From assembly GCA_028824295.1 (NCBI GenBank), contig JAPPED010000027.1, positions 62,001 through 126,000 on the forward strand: DNA of 64,000 nucleotides, given 5' to 3'. Below are positions 27,590-37,111 of the stretch, piece by piece. The notes under the pieces are model-generated. The model searched no databases, had not been told where the DNA came from, and worked only from the letters and a program-made list of their open reading frames with translations. A program made the translations under genes and the position numbers. Every line of letters begins with the position of its first letter. The stretch's first letter is position 1. The DNA comes from Rhodospirillales bacterium (GTDB lineage Bacteria; Pseudomonadota; Alphaproteobacteria; TMED109).

Positions 27590-27951
27590 CGGAACTCACG
27601 ATCCCCGTTGCCGAGATTCCGGACGGGGGCGCCCGGCTGCTCGCCGGATCGGACTCGGGCGATCCCGGCACCATCGTCACGCGCTCCGGCACGCGGGTCG
27701 CAGCGTTCCGGAACGACTGCCCGCATGCGCATCTGCCGCTCGACCTCATTCCCGGGCGCGTCATGGCGCGGGACGGGCGGCACCTGCTGTGTGCCAACCA
27801 CGGGGCGCTGTTCCGGACGAGCGACGGGTTCTGCGTTCGGGGGCCGTGCCGCGGGCGGCGCCTCACCCCGGTCGGTGTCGCGGTCGCCGACGGCCTGGCC
27901 CGTATTACGCCGGGTCCCAGATCACCTCGCGGCGCCCGTCGATCTTCGTGA
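27586..27951 (+). CDS. Rieske [2Fe-2S] domain protein
   Basis: 121 residues. The cluster ligands are Cys45-x-His47 (CPHAHLPL) and Cys69-x2-His72 (CANHGALF), the Rieske pattern. A small soluble ferredoxin-like protein of this kind carries one electron to an unknown partner. It starts at a GTG that overlaps the stop of the EVE gene. Its last 15 codons overlap the 3' end of the convergent Nudix gene by 47 bases. The family fold is complete before the overlap. Confidence 0.85.
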   Translation: MTELTIPVAEIPDGGARLLAGSDSGDPGTIVTRSGTRVAAFRNDCPHAHLPLDLIPGRVMARDGRHLLCANHGALFRTSDGFCVRGPCRGRRLTPVGVAVADGLARITPGPRSPRGARRSS

Positions 27952-28588
27952 ACAGCGGAGTCGGGTGCAGATGCTTGAAATGCGCCGGGTCCGAGCCCCG
28001 ATCCATCATCAGTTTCAGCATGAAGCGGGTCGGGGACGCGAGGGCCAGATCCAGGGTCTCCGACAGCGGGACCCAGACCACGTCATCGAGCTCGGCCGTC
28101 GGCTGCAGGTCGCCCTCGACCGCGTCCGCCGAGGCGGCGAAGAACCGGGCGTGGAACCGGATCGGGCTCTCGGCCGGGGTGATCGCCCGCCCCACGTAGC
28201 GCATGGCTTCGAGGGCCGGGGCCAGGCCGGCCGCCTGCATCATCTTCCAGCCGCCCTCCAGGTCCTCGCCAATCGCCCCCGGCGCACTCAGCATCAGGCC
28301 GGTCTCCTCTACCGTCTCGCGCACGGCGGCACACGCCATGGCCCGGAAGTACTCGCGGTCGACCCCGAATTCGGGCACCCGCGCGGCCCGCTCGACCAGT
28401 TCGGGGGCGAGTTCGCTGGCCGCGCCGACCCGGTAGTCGTCCTGCTCGATCCCGCCGCCCGGAAACACGTAGAAACCGGGCATGAACCGTGCCGACGTCT
28501 GCCGCCGGCCGAGCAGCACCTCGGGCTGCTGCGGGGCATTGCGAATCAGGATGAGGGTGGCCGCGTCGCGAGGGGTCACTTCGGGCAT
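27905..28588 (-). CDS. Nudix hydrolase
   Basis: 227 residues. An N-terminal strand set TLILIRNAPQQPEVLLGRR is followed by FYVFPGGGIE and a Nudix box ending in AAVRETVEETGLML, with an insertion of about 25 residues between PGGG and the RE..EE core, as seen in larger, CoA-pyrophosphatase-like or NUDT19-like enzymes. GGGGAG lies before the ATG at 28588. The substrate cannot be predicted; a CoA ester or nucleotide diphosphate is likely. It is divergent from tadA and overlaps the Rieske gene at its 3' end. Confidence 0.88.
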   Translation of the reverse strand: MPEVTPRDAATLILIRNAPQQPEVLLGRRQTSARFMPGFYVFPGGGIEQDDYRVGAASELAPELVERAARVPEFGVDREYFRAMACAAVRETVEETGLMLSAPGAIGEDLEGGWKMMQAAGLAPALEAMRYVGRAITPAESPIRFHARFFAASADAVEGDLQPTAELDDVVWVPLSETLDLALASPTRFMLKLMMDRGSDPAHFKHLHPTPLFTKIDGRREVIWDPA

Positions 28589-28665
28589 GCAGATCTCCCC
28601 GGAGGACCCGCTGTCATCCTCCGCGCCAGCGCACACCATACCGACGCCGGCGCAATCGGCGACCG

Positions 28666-29121
28666 GTGACGTTCGCGGACCATCCCCTGATGGCCGCGGC
28701 CCTGGCGGAGGCCCGTTGGGCGGCCGAGCGCGGCGAGGTGCCGGTGGGCGCCGTCCTCGCCAACGACGACGGCATCGTTGCCCGGGACGGGAACCGCGTG
28801 GAGGCGCTGGGCGACCCGACGGCGCATGCGGAGATGCTCGTGTTGCGCGCAGGGGCAAGCGCCCTTGGCCGACACCGCCTCATGGGCTGCGACCTCTTCG
28901 TCACGCTCGAGCCCTGCCCGATGTGCGCCCATGCGATCTCGCTGGCCCGCATCCGGCGCCTCTACTACGGCGCCGCCGATCCAAAGGGCGGCGGCGTCGA
29001 GCACGGCCCGATGATCTTCCACAGCACCAGTGCCCACCACGCGCCGGAGATCTACGGCGGGGTCGGCGAGCGGGCCGCGGCGGAGCTGCTCAGGGACTTC
29101 TTCCGGACGCTCCGCGCCTGA
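28666..29121 (+). CDS. tadA: tRNA adenosine deaminase TadA / nucleoside deaminase
   Basis: 151 residues. The zinc-deaminase motifs are His54-Ala-Glu56 and Cys84-Pro-Met-Cys87 (LEPCPMC). VPVGAVL near the N-terminus and YYGAADPKGGGVEHG after the cysteines match TadA, which converts A34 to inosine in tRNA-Arg(ACG). The start is a GTG at 28666. It is divergent from the Nudix gene and convergent with purD. A general guanine/cytosine deaminase of the same family is a less likely alternative. Confidence 0.9.
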   Translation: MTFADHPLMAAALAEARWAAERGEVPVGAVLANDDGIVARDGNRVEALGDPTAHAEMLVLRAGASALGRHRLMGCDLFVTLEPCPMCAHAISLARIRRLYYGAADPKGGGVEHGPMIFHSTSAHHAPEIYGGVGERAAAELLRDFFRTLRA

Positions 29122-29156
29122 CGGCAATACCGGGCCCTGCCCGCCGCGTGAAACGG

Positions 29157-30419
29157 TCAGACCGTGGCGGCGATGTCCCGCCGCCAGACCGCCTCCGGCC
29201 AGTCGATGGCCGCCACCCCGGCGTAGGCGGCGCGGCGGGCCGCTGCGACGTCGCTACCGGTGGCCGTGACCCCGAGCACGCGCCCGCCCGCCGCCACCAG
29301 ACGATCCTCGCGGCGGGCCGTCGACGCCTGGAACACATGGACGTCAGGCCCCGATTGCTCGGCGGCGGCGAGGCCGCGGATCTCGCTCCCCGTCTCCGGT
29401 GCATCGGGATAGCCCGGCGCCGCCATCACCACGCAGACGGCGGGGTCGGGACGGAAGCGGAGATCGAAGTTGTCGAGCTCGCCCTCGAGGGCGGCGACCA
29501 GTCCCGGCACCAGGTCGGAACGCAGGCGGACCAGCAGCGCCTGGCATTCGGGGTCCCCGAACCGGACGTTGAACTCGACCAGCTTGGGCCCGTCTCCGGT
29601 GAGCATCAAACCCGCGTACAGGATGCCCCGGAACGGGGTGCCGCGGCGGGCCATCGTGGCCACGGCAGGCTGAACGATCCGCTCCATGACCTCGGCCCGC
29701 AGCGCGTCGGTCATGGCGGGCGCCGGCGATACCGCGCCCATGCCGCCGGTGTTCGGCCCCCGATCACCATCGCCGATGCGCTTGTAGTCCTGTGCGTCGG
29801 CGAGCATCCGGACGTTGGTCCCGTCCGCGATCGCGAACAGGCTGGCCTCCGTCCCCTCCATGCGCTCTTCGACCACGACGCGCCGGCCAGCCGCGCCGAA
29901 CCGTCCACCGAAGGCTGCGCGCGCCGCGTCGACCGCCTCCCCCATGGTGGCGGCCACCGTGACGCCCTTGCCGGCGGCCAGCCCGTCGGCCTTGATCACT
30001 GGCGGTGCGGCCTGGGCCCGGATGTAGGCGACCGCCGCGTCGGCGGCATCGAACGATTGGCCGGCCGCGCAGGGGATCCCGGCCTCGGCGCAGAGCGAAC
30101 GTGTGAAGGACTTCGATCCCTCGAGGCAGGCCGCGGCGGCCGTCGGGCCGAACGCCCGGATGCCGGCCGCCTCCAGCTGGTCCACGAGCCCGGCCACCAA
30201 GGGAGCCTCCGGTCCCGGCACCACGAGGTCCACCGCCGTCTCCCGGGCAAACGCCACGACGGAAGCGGGGTCGGCCGGATTGCACGCGGCCACCTCGCCC
30301 AGCTCGAGCATCCCGGGATTGCCCGGCACGCACGACAACCGGTCCACCAGGGGTGACGCCGCCAGTGCCCACGCCAGAGCATGCTCGCGACCACCGCTCC
30401 CAATCAGCAGGATGTGCAT
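29157..30419 (-). CDS. purD: Phosphoribosylamine-glycine ligase (GARS)
   Basis: 420 residues beginning MHILLIGSGGREHALAWAL. It is an ATP-grasp ligase for the second step of purine synthesis. The central ATP-grasp region contains PPVIKADGLAAGKGV, VVVEERMEGTEASLFAI and the metal-binding LVEFNVRFGDPECQ. The five extra upstream codons of open frame are ignored because the M at 30419 gives the family N-terminus. It is divergent from xseA with only 48 bases between the starts, a frequent alphaproteobacterial pairing. Confidence 0.97.
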   Translation of the reverse strand: MHILLIGSGGREHALAWALAASPLVDRLSCVPGNPGMLELGEVAACNPADPASVVAFARETAVDLVVPGPEAPLVAGLVDQLEAAGIRAFGPTAAAACLEGSKSFTRSLCAEAGIPCAAGQSFDAADAAVAYIRAQAAPPVIKADGLAAGKGVTVAATMGEAVDAARAAFGGRFGAAGRRVVVEERMEGTEASLFAIADGTNVRMLADAQDYKRIGDGDRGPNTGGMGAVSPAPAMTDALRAEVMERIVQPAVATMARRGTPFRGILYAGLMLTGDGPKLVEFNVRFGDPECQALLVRLRSDLVPGLVAALEGELDNFDLRFRPDPAVCVVMAAPGYPDAPETGSEIRGLAAAEQSGPDVHVFQASTARREDRLVAAGGRVLGVTATGSDVAAARRAAYAGVAAIDWPEAVWRRDIAATV

Positions 30420-30467
30420 CGCTGGTCCTCCCACCTGCGCCGGCGCCGGATCAGTAGTATCCCGCGC

Positions 30468-31922
30468 ATGGACATGCGCACCGGCTCCAACCTACCCGAG
30501 TACTCGGTCAGCGAGCTCGCGGAGCAGATCAAGGGCACGCTGGAAGAGGCATTCAGCCGCGCGCGCGTGCGCGGCGAGATCTCCAGTTTCTTCCGCTCAA
30601 GCGCCGGACATCTCTACTGGACCCTCAAGGATGACCGCAGCGGCCTCAAGTGCGCCTGCTTCCGGTCGGCCGCGCAGCGTCTCTCGGTGCACCCGGAAGA
30701 CGGGCTCGAAGTGGTCGTCACCGGCCGGGTCAGCACCTACGGACAGCGCTCCGAGTACCAGCTGATCGTCGATTCGGTCGAGGTCGCTGGCGAGGGCGCC
30801 CTCCTGAAGATGGTCCACGACCGCCGCGAGCGGCTCGCCGCGGAAGGACTGTTCAACCAGGACCGCAAGCGCCCCATCCCCTACCTGCCGTCGGTGATCG
30901 GCGTGGTCACGTCCGAGCAGGGTGCGGTCATTCATGACATCCTGCACCGCCTGCGCGAGCGGTTCCCGCGCGAGGTTGTCCTGTGGCCGGCGCTCGTCCA
31001 GGGCGAGGGTGCCGCCGAGCAGATCGCGGCCGGGATCGCATTCTTCAACAGCCTCGGGCAGGACGGTCCGGTCCCCCGGCCCGATGTCCTGATCGTCGGG
31101 CGCGGCGGCGGCAGCGTCGAAGATCTCATGGCGTTCAACGAGGAGAACGTCGCGCGGGCGATCGCGGCGTCGGAGATCCCCGTGATCTCGGCGGTCGGCC
31201 ACGAGACCGATACCACGATCGCGGATTTTGCCGCCGACCTCCGCGCGCCGACCCCGACCGCGGCCGCCGAGATGGCGGTGCCCGTCCGGGCCGAACTCCT
31301 GGCCAACCTCATGGCCACGACGGCGCGGCTCGCAGCCGGCCTGCAGCGCGCCGCCGCCGCACGGCAGCATCGCCTCGAGGCGGTGCGCCAGCGGCTGGCC
31401 CGGCCCTCGACGCGCATTGAGCGGCTCACCCAGCGGGTCGATCATGCGTGGAACCGGGTCACGGCCGACGGCGGCCAGCGTGTCGAGCGCCTCCGCACGG
31501 CGCTCGCACAGGTATCGGGGCGCCTCCGCACGCCCACGGACCAGGTACGCGCCCTGCGCGAGCGCGCCGGCGCCGCGCTCGCCGCGGCTAACCGGGGCAT
31601 CGACGCCCGTTTCGGCAACGCCGGATTGCGCATGCAGCTGACCGCCGACGCGGCGCGACTCCGGGACCTCGCCGCCCAGCGCGTCGAACAGGCACGCCGC
31701 CGGTGGACCGCGCAGGCCAGGCTGCTGGAAGCTTCCAGCCACAAGCGGATCCTGGAACGCGGGTTCGTGATCGTGCAGAGCGAACAGGAAACGGTGATCC
31801 GGCGGGCTGGGGATCTCGCGACCGGACAAACCGTGACGCTGCTGTTTCAGGATTCACCGCCGGGCGAGCCGACGCCCGCGCGGATCGTCGAACCGGGACC
31901 CATTTCCGACGCCCAGCCATGA
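30468..31922 (+). CDS. xseA: Exodeoxyribonuclease VII large subunit
   Basis: 484 residues. The N-terminal OB fold contains VRGEISSFFRSSAGHLYWTLKD. The catalytic core has IGVVTSEQGAVIHDI, RGGGSVEDLMAFNEENVARAI and SAVGHETDTTIADFAAD. A long coiled-coil segment runs at about 280-430, and the C-terminal strand motif ILERGFVIVQ follows. With XseB it degrades single-stranded DNA. Its stop overlaps the start of the next gene (ATGA). Confidence 0.97.
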   Translation: MDMRTGSNLPEYSVSELAEQIKGTLEEAFSRARVRGEISSFFRSSAGHLYWTLKDDRSGLKCACFRSAAQRLSVHPEDGLEVVVTGRVSTYGQRSEYQLIVDSVEVAGEGALLKMVHDRRERLAAEGLFNQDRKRPIPYLPSVIGVVTSEQGAVIHDILHRLRERFPREVVLWPALVQGEGAAEQIAAGIAFFNSLGQDGPVPRPDVLIVGRGGGSVEDLMAFNEENVARAIAASEIPVISAVGHETDTTIADFAADLRAPTPTAAAEMAVPVRAELLANLMATTARLAAGLQRAAAARQHRLEAVRQRLARPSTRIERLTQRVDHAWNRVTADGGQRVERLRTALAQVSGRLRTPTDQVRALRERAGAALAAANRGIDARFGNAGLRMQLTADAARLRDLAAQRVEQARRRWTAQARLLEASSHKRILERGFVIVQSEQETVIRRAGDLATGQTVTLLFQDSPPGEPTPARIVEPGPISDAQP

Positions 31923-32746
31923 CGGGCCGTGCGGCCGCCCCGGCCCTGCTGCTTCTGCTCGCCGCCGTTCCGGTACAGTCCGCGACCGTGACCGGCCAGC
32001 CCGTCGAGGGCGGCCTGCTATTCGTGCAGGGCGCGCCCGGCACCACGGCATCGCTCGACGGCAAGCCGATCCCGGTGGCGCCGAACGGTTCGTTCCTGGT
32101 CGGGTTCCACCGGGATTCGCCGCGATCCGTGGTCCTGCGCATCCGCGAGCCCGAGACGGAGGAGCAGCGCATCGAGCTTCAGGTGGCCCAGCGCGAGTAC
32201 GGCGAACAGCGGATCGACGGGCTGCCGTCCGGCCTGGTCACCCCGCCCACCGACATCCTGCAGCGGATCCGGGACGAAGCCGAACGGGTCCGCGAAGCTC
32301 GCGCCGCGCCGGTCATCACGCCGCACTACCTGGACGGCTTCGAGTGGCCGGCCGACGGGTGCATCACCGGCGTCTACGGCACCCGGCGGATCCTCAACGG
32401 CGAGCCCCGCCAGCCGCACTACGGGATCGACCTGGCCGCACCGCGCGGCACCCAAGTCCGGGCAGCCGGCGACGGCGTCGTGGCTATGGCCGAGCGCGAC
32501 CTCTACTTCAGCGGCGGGACGCTGATCATCGCCCATGGACAGGGCCTGACCTCGACCTATCTGCACCTGTCGTCGATCTCGGTCGACCGCGGCGACCGCG
32601 TCCGCAAGGGAGACCCTGTGGCGACGGTCGGATCGACCGGGAGAAGCACCGGCCCCCACCTGGACTGGCGGTTCAACTGGCAGAACGCGCGGCTTGATCC
32701 GGAGCTGATCGTCCCGGCCGGCCCGAACCAGCGGCAATGCGACTGA
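31919..32746 (+). CDS. Exported M23-family (LytM) metallopeptidase
   Basis: 275 residues with a signal peptide (APALLLLLAAVPVQSA). A small beta domain (about 25-100) is followed by the LytM catalytic domain with zinc ligands in PHYGIDLAAPRGT, HLSSI and HLDWRFNW. These enzymes cut peptidoglycan cross-links or activate amidases from the periplasm. The ATGA overlap with xseA shows translational coupling. All three metal-ligand motifs are intact, so activity is expected. Confidence 0.93.
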   Translation: MTGRAAAPALLLLLAAVPVQSATVTGQPVEGGLLFVQGAPGTTASLDGKPIPVAPNGSFLVGFHRDSPRSVVLRIREPETEEQRIELQVAQREYGEQRIDGLPSGLVTPPTDILQRIRDEAERVREARAAPVITPHYLDGFEWPADGCITGVYGTRRILNGEPRQPHYGIDLAAPRGTQVRAAGDGVVAMAERDLYFSGGTLIIAHGQGLTSTYLHLSSISVDRGDRVRKGDPVATVGSTGRSTGPHLDWRFNWQNARLDPELIVPAGPNQRQCD

Positions 32747-32857
32747 CGGCGGCGCGTTTCCCGACGGTCCGCCGGGGACCCCGTCGGGCACCCGGCGCAG
32801 GCCCGGTCGCGGCGGCGCCCGCCGCGGTTCGGCCGGTCCGGCGGTAGACCGGCCGGC

Positions 32858-33619
32858 ATGCAGGACACCGCTCCGCGTCCGCCGGCAGATGCGGCCTTCG
32901 GACTCGAGGGCTCCACGGCCATCGTCACCGGCGCAGGGCGGGGCATCGGCCTCGGTATCGCCAGACGTTTGCAGGCGCTCGGGGTCGTAGTTTCCGGGTG
33001 GGATGTCCGCCCCGACTTTGAGGATCCGGCGCCGTTCGCCGAACGCCGGCAGGCGGACGTCGCCGACGAACGCTCCGTCCAGGCGGCGTTCGCGGCCACG
33101 CTCGACGCCCTCGGCCGGGTCGACATCCTGGTCAACAACGCCGGCGTCAACGGCCCGACGAAGCCGCTGGCCGAGTACTCGCTCGACGAATGGAACCGGG
33201 TCCTGGCGGTCGACCTGACGGGCGTGTTCCTCGGCTGCCGGGCGGTCATCCCGCACATGCGCGAACGCAGGTACGGACGGATCATCAATGTCGCCTCGAT
33301 CGCCGGCAAGGAAGGGAACCCGGGGGCCAGCCCCTACGGAGCGGCCAAGGCGGGCGTACTCGGCCTGACCAAGGGCCTGGCCCGCGAACTCTGCGATGCC
33401 GGCGTGACCGTCAACTGCGTGACGCCGGCGCTCACGGAGACCGCCCTCCTCGACGGCCTCGATCCGGGTTACCTCGCCGACCGGCAGGCGTGGATTCCGA
33501 TGGGGCGACTGTGCACGGTCGAGGAGATCGCCGACATGGTCGCGTGGGTCGCCAGCCCGCGCTGCAGTTTCACCACGGGCGCCTGCTTCGACGTGAGCGG
33601 CGGGCGCGCCACCTACTGA
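32858..33619 (+). CDS. Short-chain dehydrogenase/reductase (SDR)
   Basis: 253 residues, classical SDR: TGAGRGIG at 24-31, NNAG at 93-96, catalytic Ser147 and Tyr160-x3-Lys164, and a FabG-like tail (FTTGACFDVSGGRATY). The acidic end of strand 2 (GWDVR) suggests NAD. No pathway partner lies next to it, so the substrate is open. It is convergent with yciB; the short gap holds nothing else. Confidence 0.93.
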   Translation: MQDTAPRPPADAAFGLEGSTAIVTGAGRGIGLGIARRLQALGVVVSGWDVRPDFEDPAPFAERRQADVADERSVQAAFAATLDALGRVDILVNNAGVNGPTKPLAEYSLDEWNRVLAVDLTGVFLGCRAVIPHMRERRYGRIINVASIAGKEGNPGASPYGAAKAGVLGLTKGLARELCDAGVTVNCVTPALTETALLDGLDPGYLADRQAWIPMGRLCTVEEIADMVAWVASPRCSFTTGACFDVSGGRATY

Positions 33620-33668
33620 GGACGGGGAGCGTCGCCGGCCGGTCGCGCGGACAGGTCCGGTCCCAGTG

Positions 33669-34262
33669 TCAGTTCGGCGATTCGCCCGGTGTCGTGGCGG
33701 CCTTCTGCTCGCGGAGGATCAGCGGCATCTGGAGGCCGGCGAACAGCAGGGTGAGCGGCAGGATCCCGAACACCTTGTAGCTCACCCAGGTGTCGGTCGA
33801 GAACGACCGCCAGACCACTTCGTTGAGCACCGCCAGCAGGACGAAGAACCCGATCCATCGCCACGTGAGCACCCGCCAGGCGGCATCGCGGAGCTGGATT
33901 CCGGCGGCACCGAACAGGTACTTCACCAGCAGCTTGCCGCGCGCCAGACCGCCCGCCAGCACCGCAGCGAACAGCAGTGAGACGACGGTCGGCTTGATCT
34001 TGATGAAGAAGGCATCGTCGAAGACGAGCGTCAGGGCGCCGAAGAACCCGACCAGCACCGCCGTTGCCACCGGGATCGGCGGAATACGGCGTTCGGCCAG
34101 CCACAAGATCACGGTGGCGATGACGGTCGCGACGACGAGGACCCCCGTCGCGGGCAGGATGCCCCAGAGGTAGTTGGCGACGAAGAACACGAGCAGCGGG
34201 ACGAAGTCGACCGCCGTCCGTACGTGTCCCGGCAGCGCGTGGCCGTTCCCTCCCGCCGTCAT
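33669..34262 (-). CDS. yciB: YciB/IspZ-type inner-membrane septation protein
   Basis: 197 residues with five to six hydrophobic helices. Family motifs include VDFVPLLVFFVANY, FFIKIKPTVVSLLFA, GKLLVKYLFG and WRWIGFFVLLAVLNEVVWR. YciB proteins help maintain the cell envelope and division. The ATG at 34262 overlaps the mtaB stop (ATGA). In related bacteria it often follows mtaB and ftsY; ftsY is not present here. Confidence 0.94.
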   Translation of the reverse strand: MTAGGNGHALPGHVRTAVDFVPLLVFFVANYLWGILPATGVLVVATVIATVILWLAERRIPPIPVATAVLVGFFGALTLVFDDAFFIKIKPTVVSLLFAAVLAGGLARGKLLVKYLFGAAGIQLRDAAWRVLTWRWIGFFVLLAVLNEVVWRSFSTDTWVSYKVFGILPLTLLFAGLQMPLILREQKAATTPGESPN

Positions 34263-35491
34263 GCGGCGCACAGCCTTCGGCCCACGGCCTCGACCCGCCG
34301 CTTAACGATCGATCCCGGCGCCGCGCCGGGGACGGCCGCCGGCAGGTAATCCTCGGTCCAACCGAGTCCGCCCTCGCCCTCCACCAGGATGGCGGCCACG
34401 GTGCCCGTGCGGTCGCGGAGGCGGCGCCGAAACATCCGCTCGCCGGCCGTGCGCAGGGCCTTGCCGCGCGCCTGCCGGGTTTCCGGGGCCACCTGCGGCA
34501 TCCGCGCGGCCGGCGTGTCAGGCCGCGGGGAGTACGGGAACACGTGAAGGTGCACGAGCCCGAGTCGTTCCACGGCGGCCAGCGTGTTCGCAAACATGGC
34601 GTCGGTCTCGGTGGGGAAGCCCGCAATGAAGTCTGCCCCGAACGCGGTCTCCGGGCGCGCTGCCCTGACCCGCTCCAGCAGGCGCTCGGCCTGCTCCGGC
34701 GTGTGCCGCCGGCGCATGCGCTTGAGGATCATGGGGTCGTGCGACTGCAGGCTGAGATGCAGGTGCGGCATCAGACGCGCCTCCTCGGCGAAGCACCCGA
34801 TCAGCGCATCGTCCAGCTCTGCGGCGTCGACCGACGACAGCCGCAGGCGGGGAAGCTCGGGAACATCGCGGAGGATCCGGCGCACCAGCTGGCCGAACGT
34901 CACCGGGCTGGCCAGGCCGGCACCGTAATCGGTGAGGTCCACGCCGGTCAGCACGACTTCCGGCACGCCACGCCGCACGGCGTCGCGGACCTCGGCCACG
35001 ACCGCCTCGGGCGGCACGCTGCGGCTGGGGCCGCGCCCGTACGGGATGATGCAGAACGTGCAGCGGTGATCGCAGCCGTTCTGCACGGGCACAAAGCTCC
35101 GGGTCCGGCCGGTGAGCGTGCCCACGCTCCCGGCCACGGCCCGGATGTCCGCCGTCGCCGTCACCCGCGATCCGGCCGGCAGGTCCGCCGCCCAGGTGGC
35201 CGCCCTGAGCTTCTCCTCGTTGCCGACGACCGCGTCGACCTCGGGCATGGCCACGAACGATTCCGGATCGGTCTGGGCCGCGCACCCGGTCACCACGATG
35301 CGGGCGTCGGGCGTCTCGCGGCGCACCCGGCGCACCGTCCGCCGTGCCTCGCGGACGGCGCTCGCCGTCACGGCGCAGGTGTTGACGATGACGGTGTCGC
35401 GGAGCCCCGAGGCCGCGGCATGGCGGTCGATGACTTCCGACTCGTGACGGTTCAGCCGGCATCCGAATGTGACCACCCGGGCGACCGTCAC
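34259..35491 (-). CDS. mtaB: tRNA t6A37 methylthiotransferase MtaB
   Basis: 410 residues, a radical-SAM enzyme that adds a methylthio group to t6A37 of tRNA. The N-terminal UPF0004 domain has three cluster cysteines (TFGCRLNRHES, VNTCAVT, VTGCAAQ). The radical-SAM cluster is NGCDHRCTFCIIPYGRG. The C-terminal TRAM-like region is present. It starts at a GTG that overlaps the dapF stop (GTGA) and ends in an ATGA overlap with yciB, so dapF-mtaB-yciB form a coupled operon. Confidence 0.96.
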   Translation of the reverse strand: MTVARVVTFGCRLNRHESEVIDRHAAASGLRDTVIVNTCAVTASAVREARRTVRRVRRETPDARIVVTGCAAQTDPESFVAMPEVDAVVGNEEKLRAATWAADLPAGSRVTATADIRAVAGSVGTLTGRTRSFVPVQNGCDHRCTFCIIPYGRGPSRSVPPEAVVAEVRDAVRRGVPEVVLTGVDLTDYGAGLASPVTFGQLVRRILRDVPELPRLRLSSVDAAELDDALIGCFAEEARLMPHLHLSLQSHDPMILKRMRRRHTPEQAERLLERVRAARPETAFGADFIAGFPTETDAMFANTLAAVERLGLVHLHVFPYSPRPDTPAARMPQVAPETRQARGKALRTAGERMFRRRLRDRTGTVAAILVEGEGGLGWTEDYLPAAVPGAAPGSIVKRRVEAVGRRLCAA

Positions 35492-36348
35492 AGCAGCGCT
35501 TCCTCGGGAACTTCACCGCGGAAGCTGAGCTCCGCGTCACCGGTCATGCAGACACGTCCATCGGATTCGCGCCACTCGATGTCCAGGACGCCCCCGTCGA
35601 GAAAACGCACTGCCGCAGACCGGTCGCTGATGCCGAGCCGGTGCCCCGCCACCAGCGCCGCGCAGGCCCCGGTGCCACAGGCCCGGGTCAGGCCCGCGCC
35701 CCGTTCCCACACCCGCATCGTGATCCGGTCGCGGGCCGGGTTCCCGGTGGTCGTGTCGCGGTCCATGCAGATGACCTCAACATTCGTCTGCTCGGGAAAC
35801 AACGGGTGATGTTCCAGTTCCGGGCCCAGCTTGGCAAGGTCGATGTCCCGGAGGCGGTCGGCAACGAAGACCACGTGCGGGTTGCCGACGTTGACGGCAG
35901 CGCCGCCCTGCAGGGGGCCGGCGACGAGGCCGAGGTCGAGCGTGTCCCGCGGTGCCGCGAGCGGAATCTGGTCCCAGTCGAATGCCGGCGGGCCCAGTTC
36001 GACCGTCACGTGTCCGTCCGTTCGCGGCAGTGCCGTGATCACGCCTGCCGGCGTGTCGATCCGCACCTCGCGTCCCGGGGGGACCTCGTCGGCGAGCAGG
36101 CGCCCGATGCACCGGGCGGCATTGCCGCAGGCTTCGGCGGAACTCCCGTCACGGTTGAAGATGCGCATGGCGACGTCGGCCGCGCCGGCGCCCGGTTCAA
36201 GCAGAATCAGCTGATCGAACCCGATCCCCGTGCGGCGCTCGGCCAGCTGCGCGATCCGGCCGCGCGCCGGCTCGAGCGAACGACGCCGCGCATCCACGAT
36301 GACGAAATCGTTGCCAAGCCCGTGCATCTTTGTAAACGCGATGGTCAT
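35488..36348 (-). CDS. dapF: Diaminopimelate epimerase
   Basis: 286 residues. The two catalytic cysteines lie in SSAEACGNAARC and TRACGTGACAA. The N-terminus is TIAFTKMHGLGNDFVIVDA. It interconverts LL- and meso-diaminopimelate for lysine and peptidoglycan. The ATG at 36348 precedes the family N-terminus; the open frame upstream has no similarity. It is the first gene of the dapF-mtaB-yciB operon. Confidence 0.97.
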   Translation of the reverse strand: MTIAFTKMHGLGNDFVIVDARRRSLEPARGRIAQLAERRTGIGFDQLILLEPGAGAADVAMRIFNRDGSSAEACGNAARCIGRLLADEVPPGREVRIDTPAGVITALPRTDGHVTVELGPPAFDWDQIPLAAPRDTLDLGLVAGPLQGGAAVNVGNPHVVFVADRLRDIDLAKLGPELEHHPLFPEQTNVEVICMDRDTTTGNPARDRITMRVWERGAGLTRACGTGACAALVAGHRLGISDRSAAVRFLDGGVLDIEWRESDGRVCMTGDAELSFRGEVPEEALL

Positions 36349-36796
36349 GACGGTCAGAGCCAGCGGTGGGACGGCTATGCATAGATAGAGACGCCGAAGG
36401 CCTCTGCCAACGGTTGCGGCAGACCGCGATGACGTCGGAAGCAAGGCGGAGGAAGCATTCATCGGCCGCGGCCAGTGCGCAAAGACTGGCCCCGGCCGGG
36501 CGCTGCAGCCACGGTTGCCAACGCGGGAACGTTCATGCCCCGCGTATTCGGTTCGCAGGAAACCCGCCTACCCGGACTGGGATGGGAACCGCAATCCACG
36601 GGCCGGCGGAGGGGAATGCCCGCTCGTCACGGCCTCGGTTTCTCGGTGCTTGTTCCCCTTCGGGATCGCTCGCCAACTAGTGACAGCCTGGTGCGGTCCG
36701 TGGCGGCAACGGAGTTCACGTGGTAGCCCCGACCTCGGCGAGCCGCGACCAGCCTGCTCGTGCCGGCCGCTTCAGCCGGCCGGCGGTCTTCCTAGT
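36349..36796. other. Intergenic stretch between dapF and the ABM-domain gene
   Basis: About 450 bases with no supportable gene on either strand. The open frames seen are unrelated to known proteins and have no ribosome binding sites. The dapF promoter must lie in its left part, but no confident hexamers were found. Confidence 0.4.
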
Positions 36797-37111
36797 TCAG
36801 GCCGCCGTCAGGACGTGCACCGCGCGCTCGGCGATCAGGTCCTTCGTCTTGGCCGCGTACTCGCGCATGTGCGGCGACGCGGCGTGCGCCATCAGCGCGT
36901 CGAGGCTCGCCCATTTCTCGACCACGACGAACGAATCGTCTCCGAAGCGGGTCTGGAATCGGCCGACATCGTCAGCATCGACGGTCGCCGTGTACTCGAT
37001 GCAGCCGTCTTCCGCATGGACCGCCGGCACGTTGGCCTGAAACGCTTCGAGAACTTCTCCGCGCAGGCCGGGCTTGGCCTTGATCACGGCCACTACGTGA
37101 ATCGTCGACAT
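36797..37111 (-). CDS. Antibiotic biosynthesis monooxygenase (ABM)-domain protein
   Basis: 104 residues with the ferredoxin-like ABM fold: MSTIHVVAVIKAKPG, then a helix with VPAVHAEDGCIEYTAT, and FVVVEKWASLDALMAHAASPHM. Members act as cofactor-free quinol monooxygenases or heme-degrading enzymes. The start at 37111 is preceded by a purine-rich GGAAGTGGAAG. It is divergent from ctpA. Confidence 0.85.
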   Translation of the reverse strand: MSTIHVVAVIKAKPGLRGEVLEAFQANVPAVHAEDGCIEYTATVDADDVGRFQTRFGDDSFVVVEKWASLDALMAHAASPHMREYAAKTKDLIAERAVHVLTAA

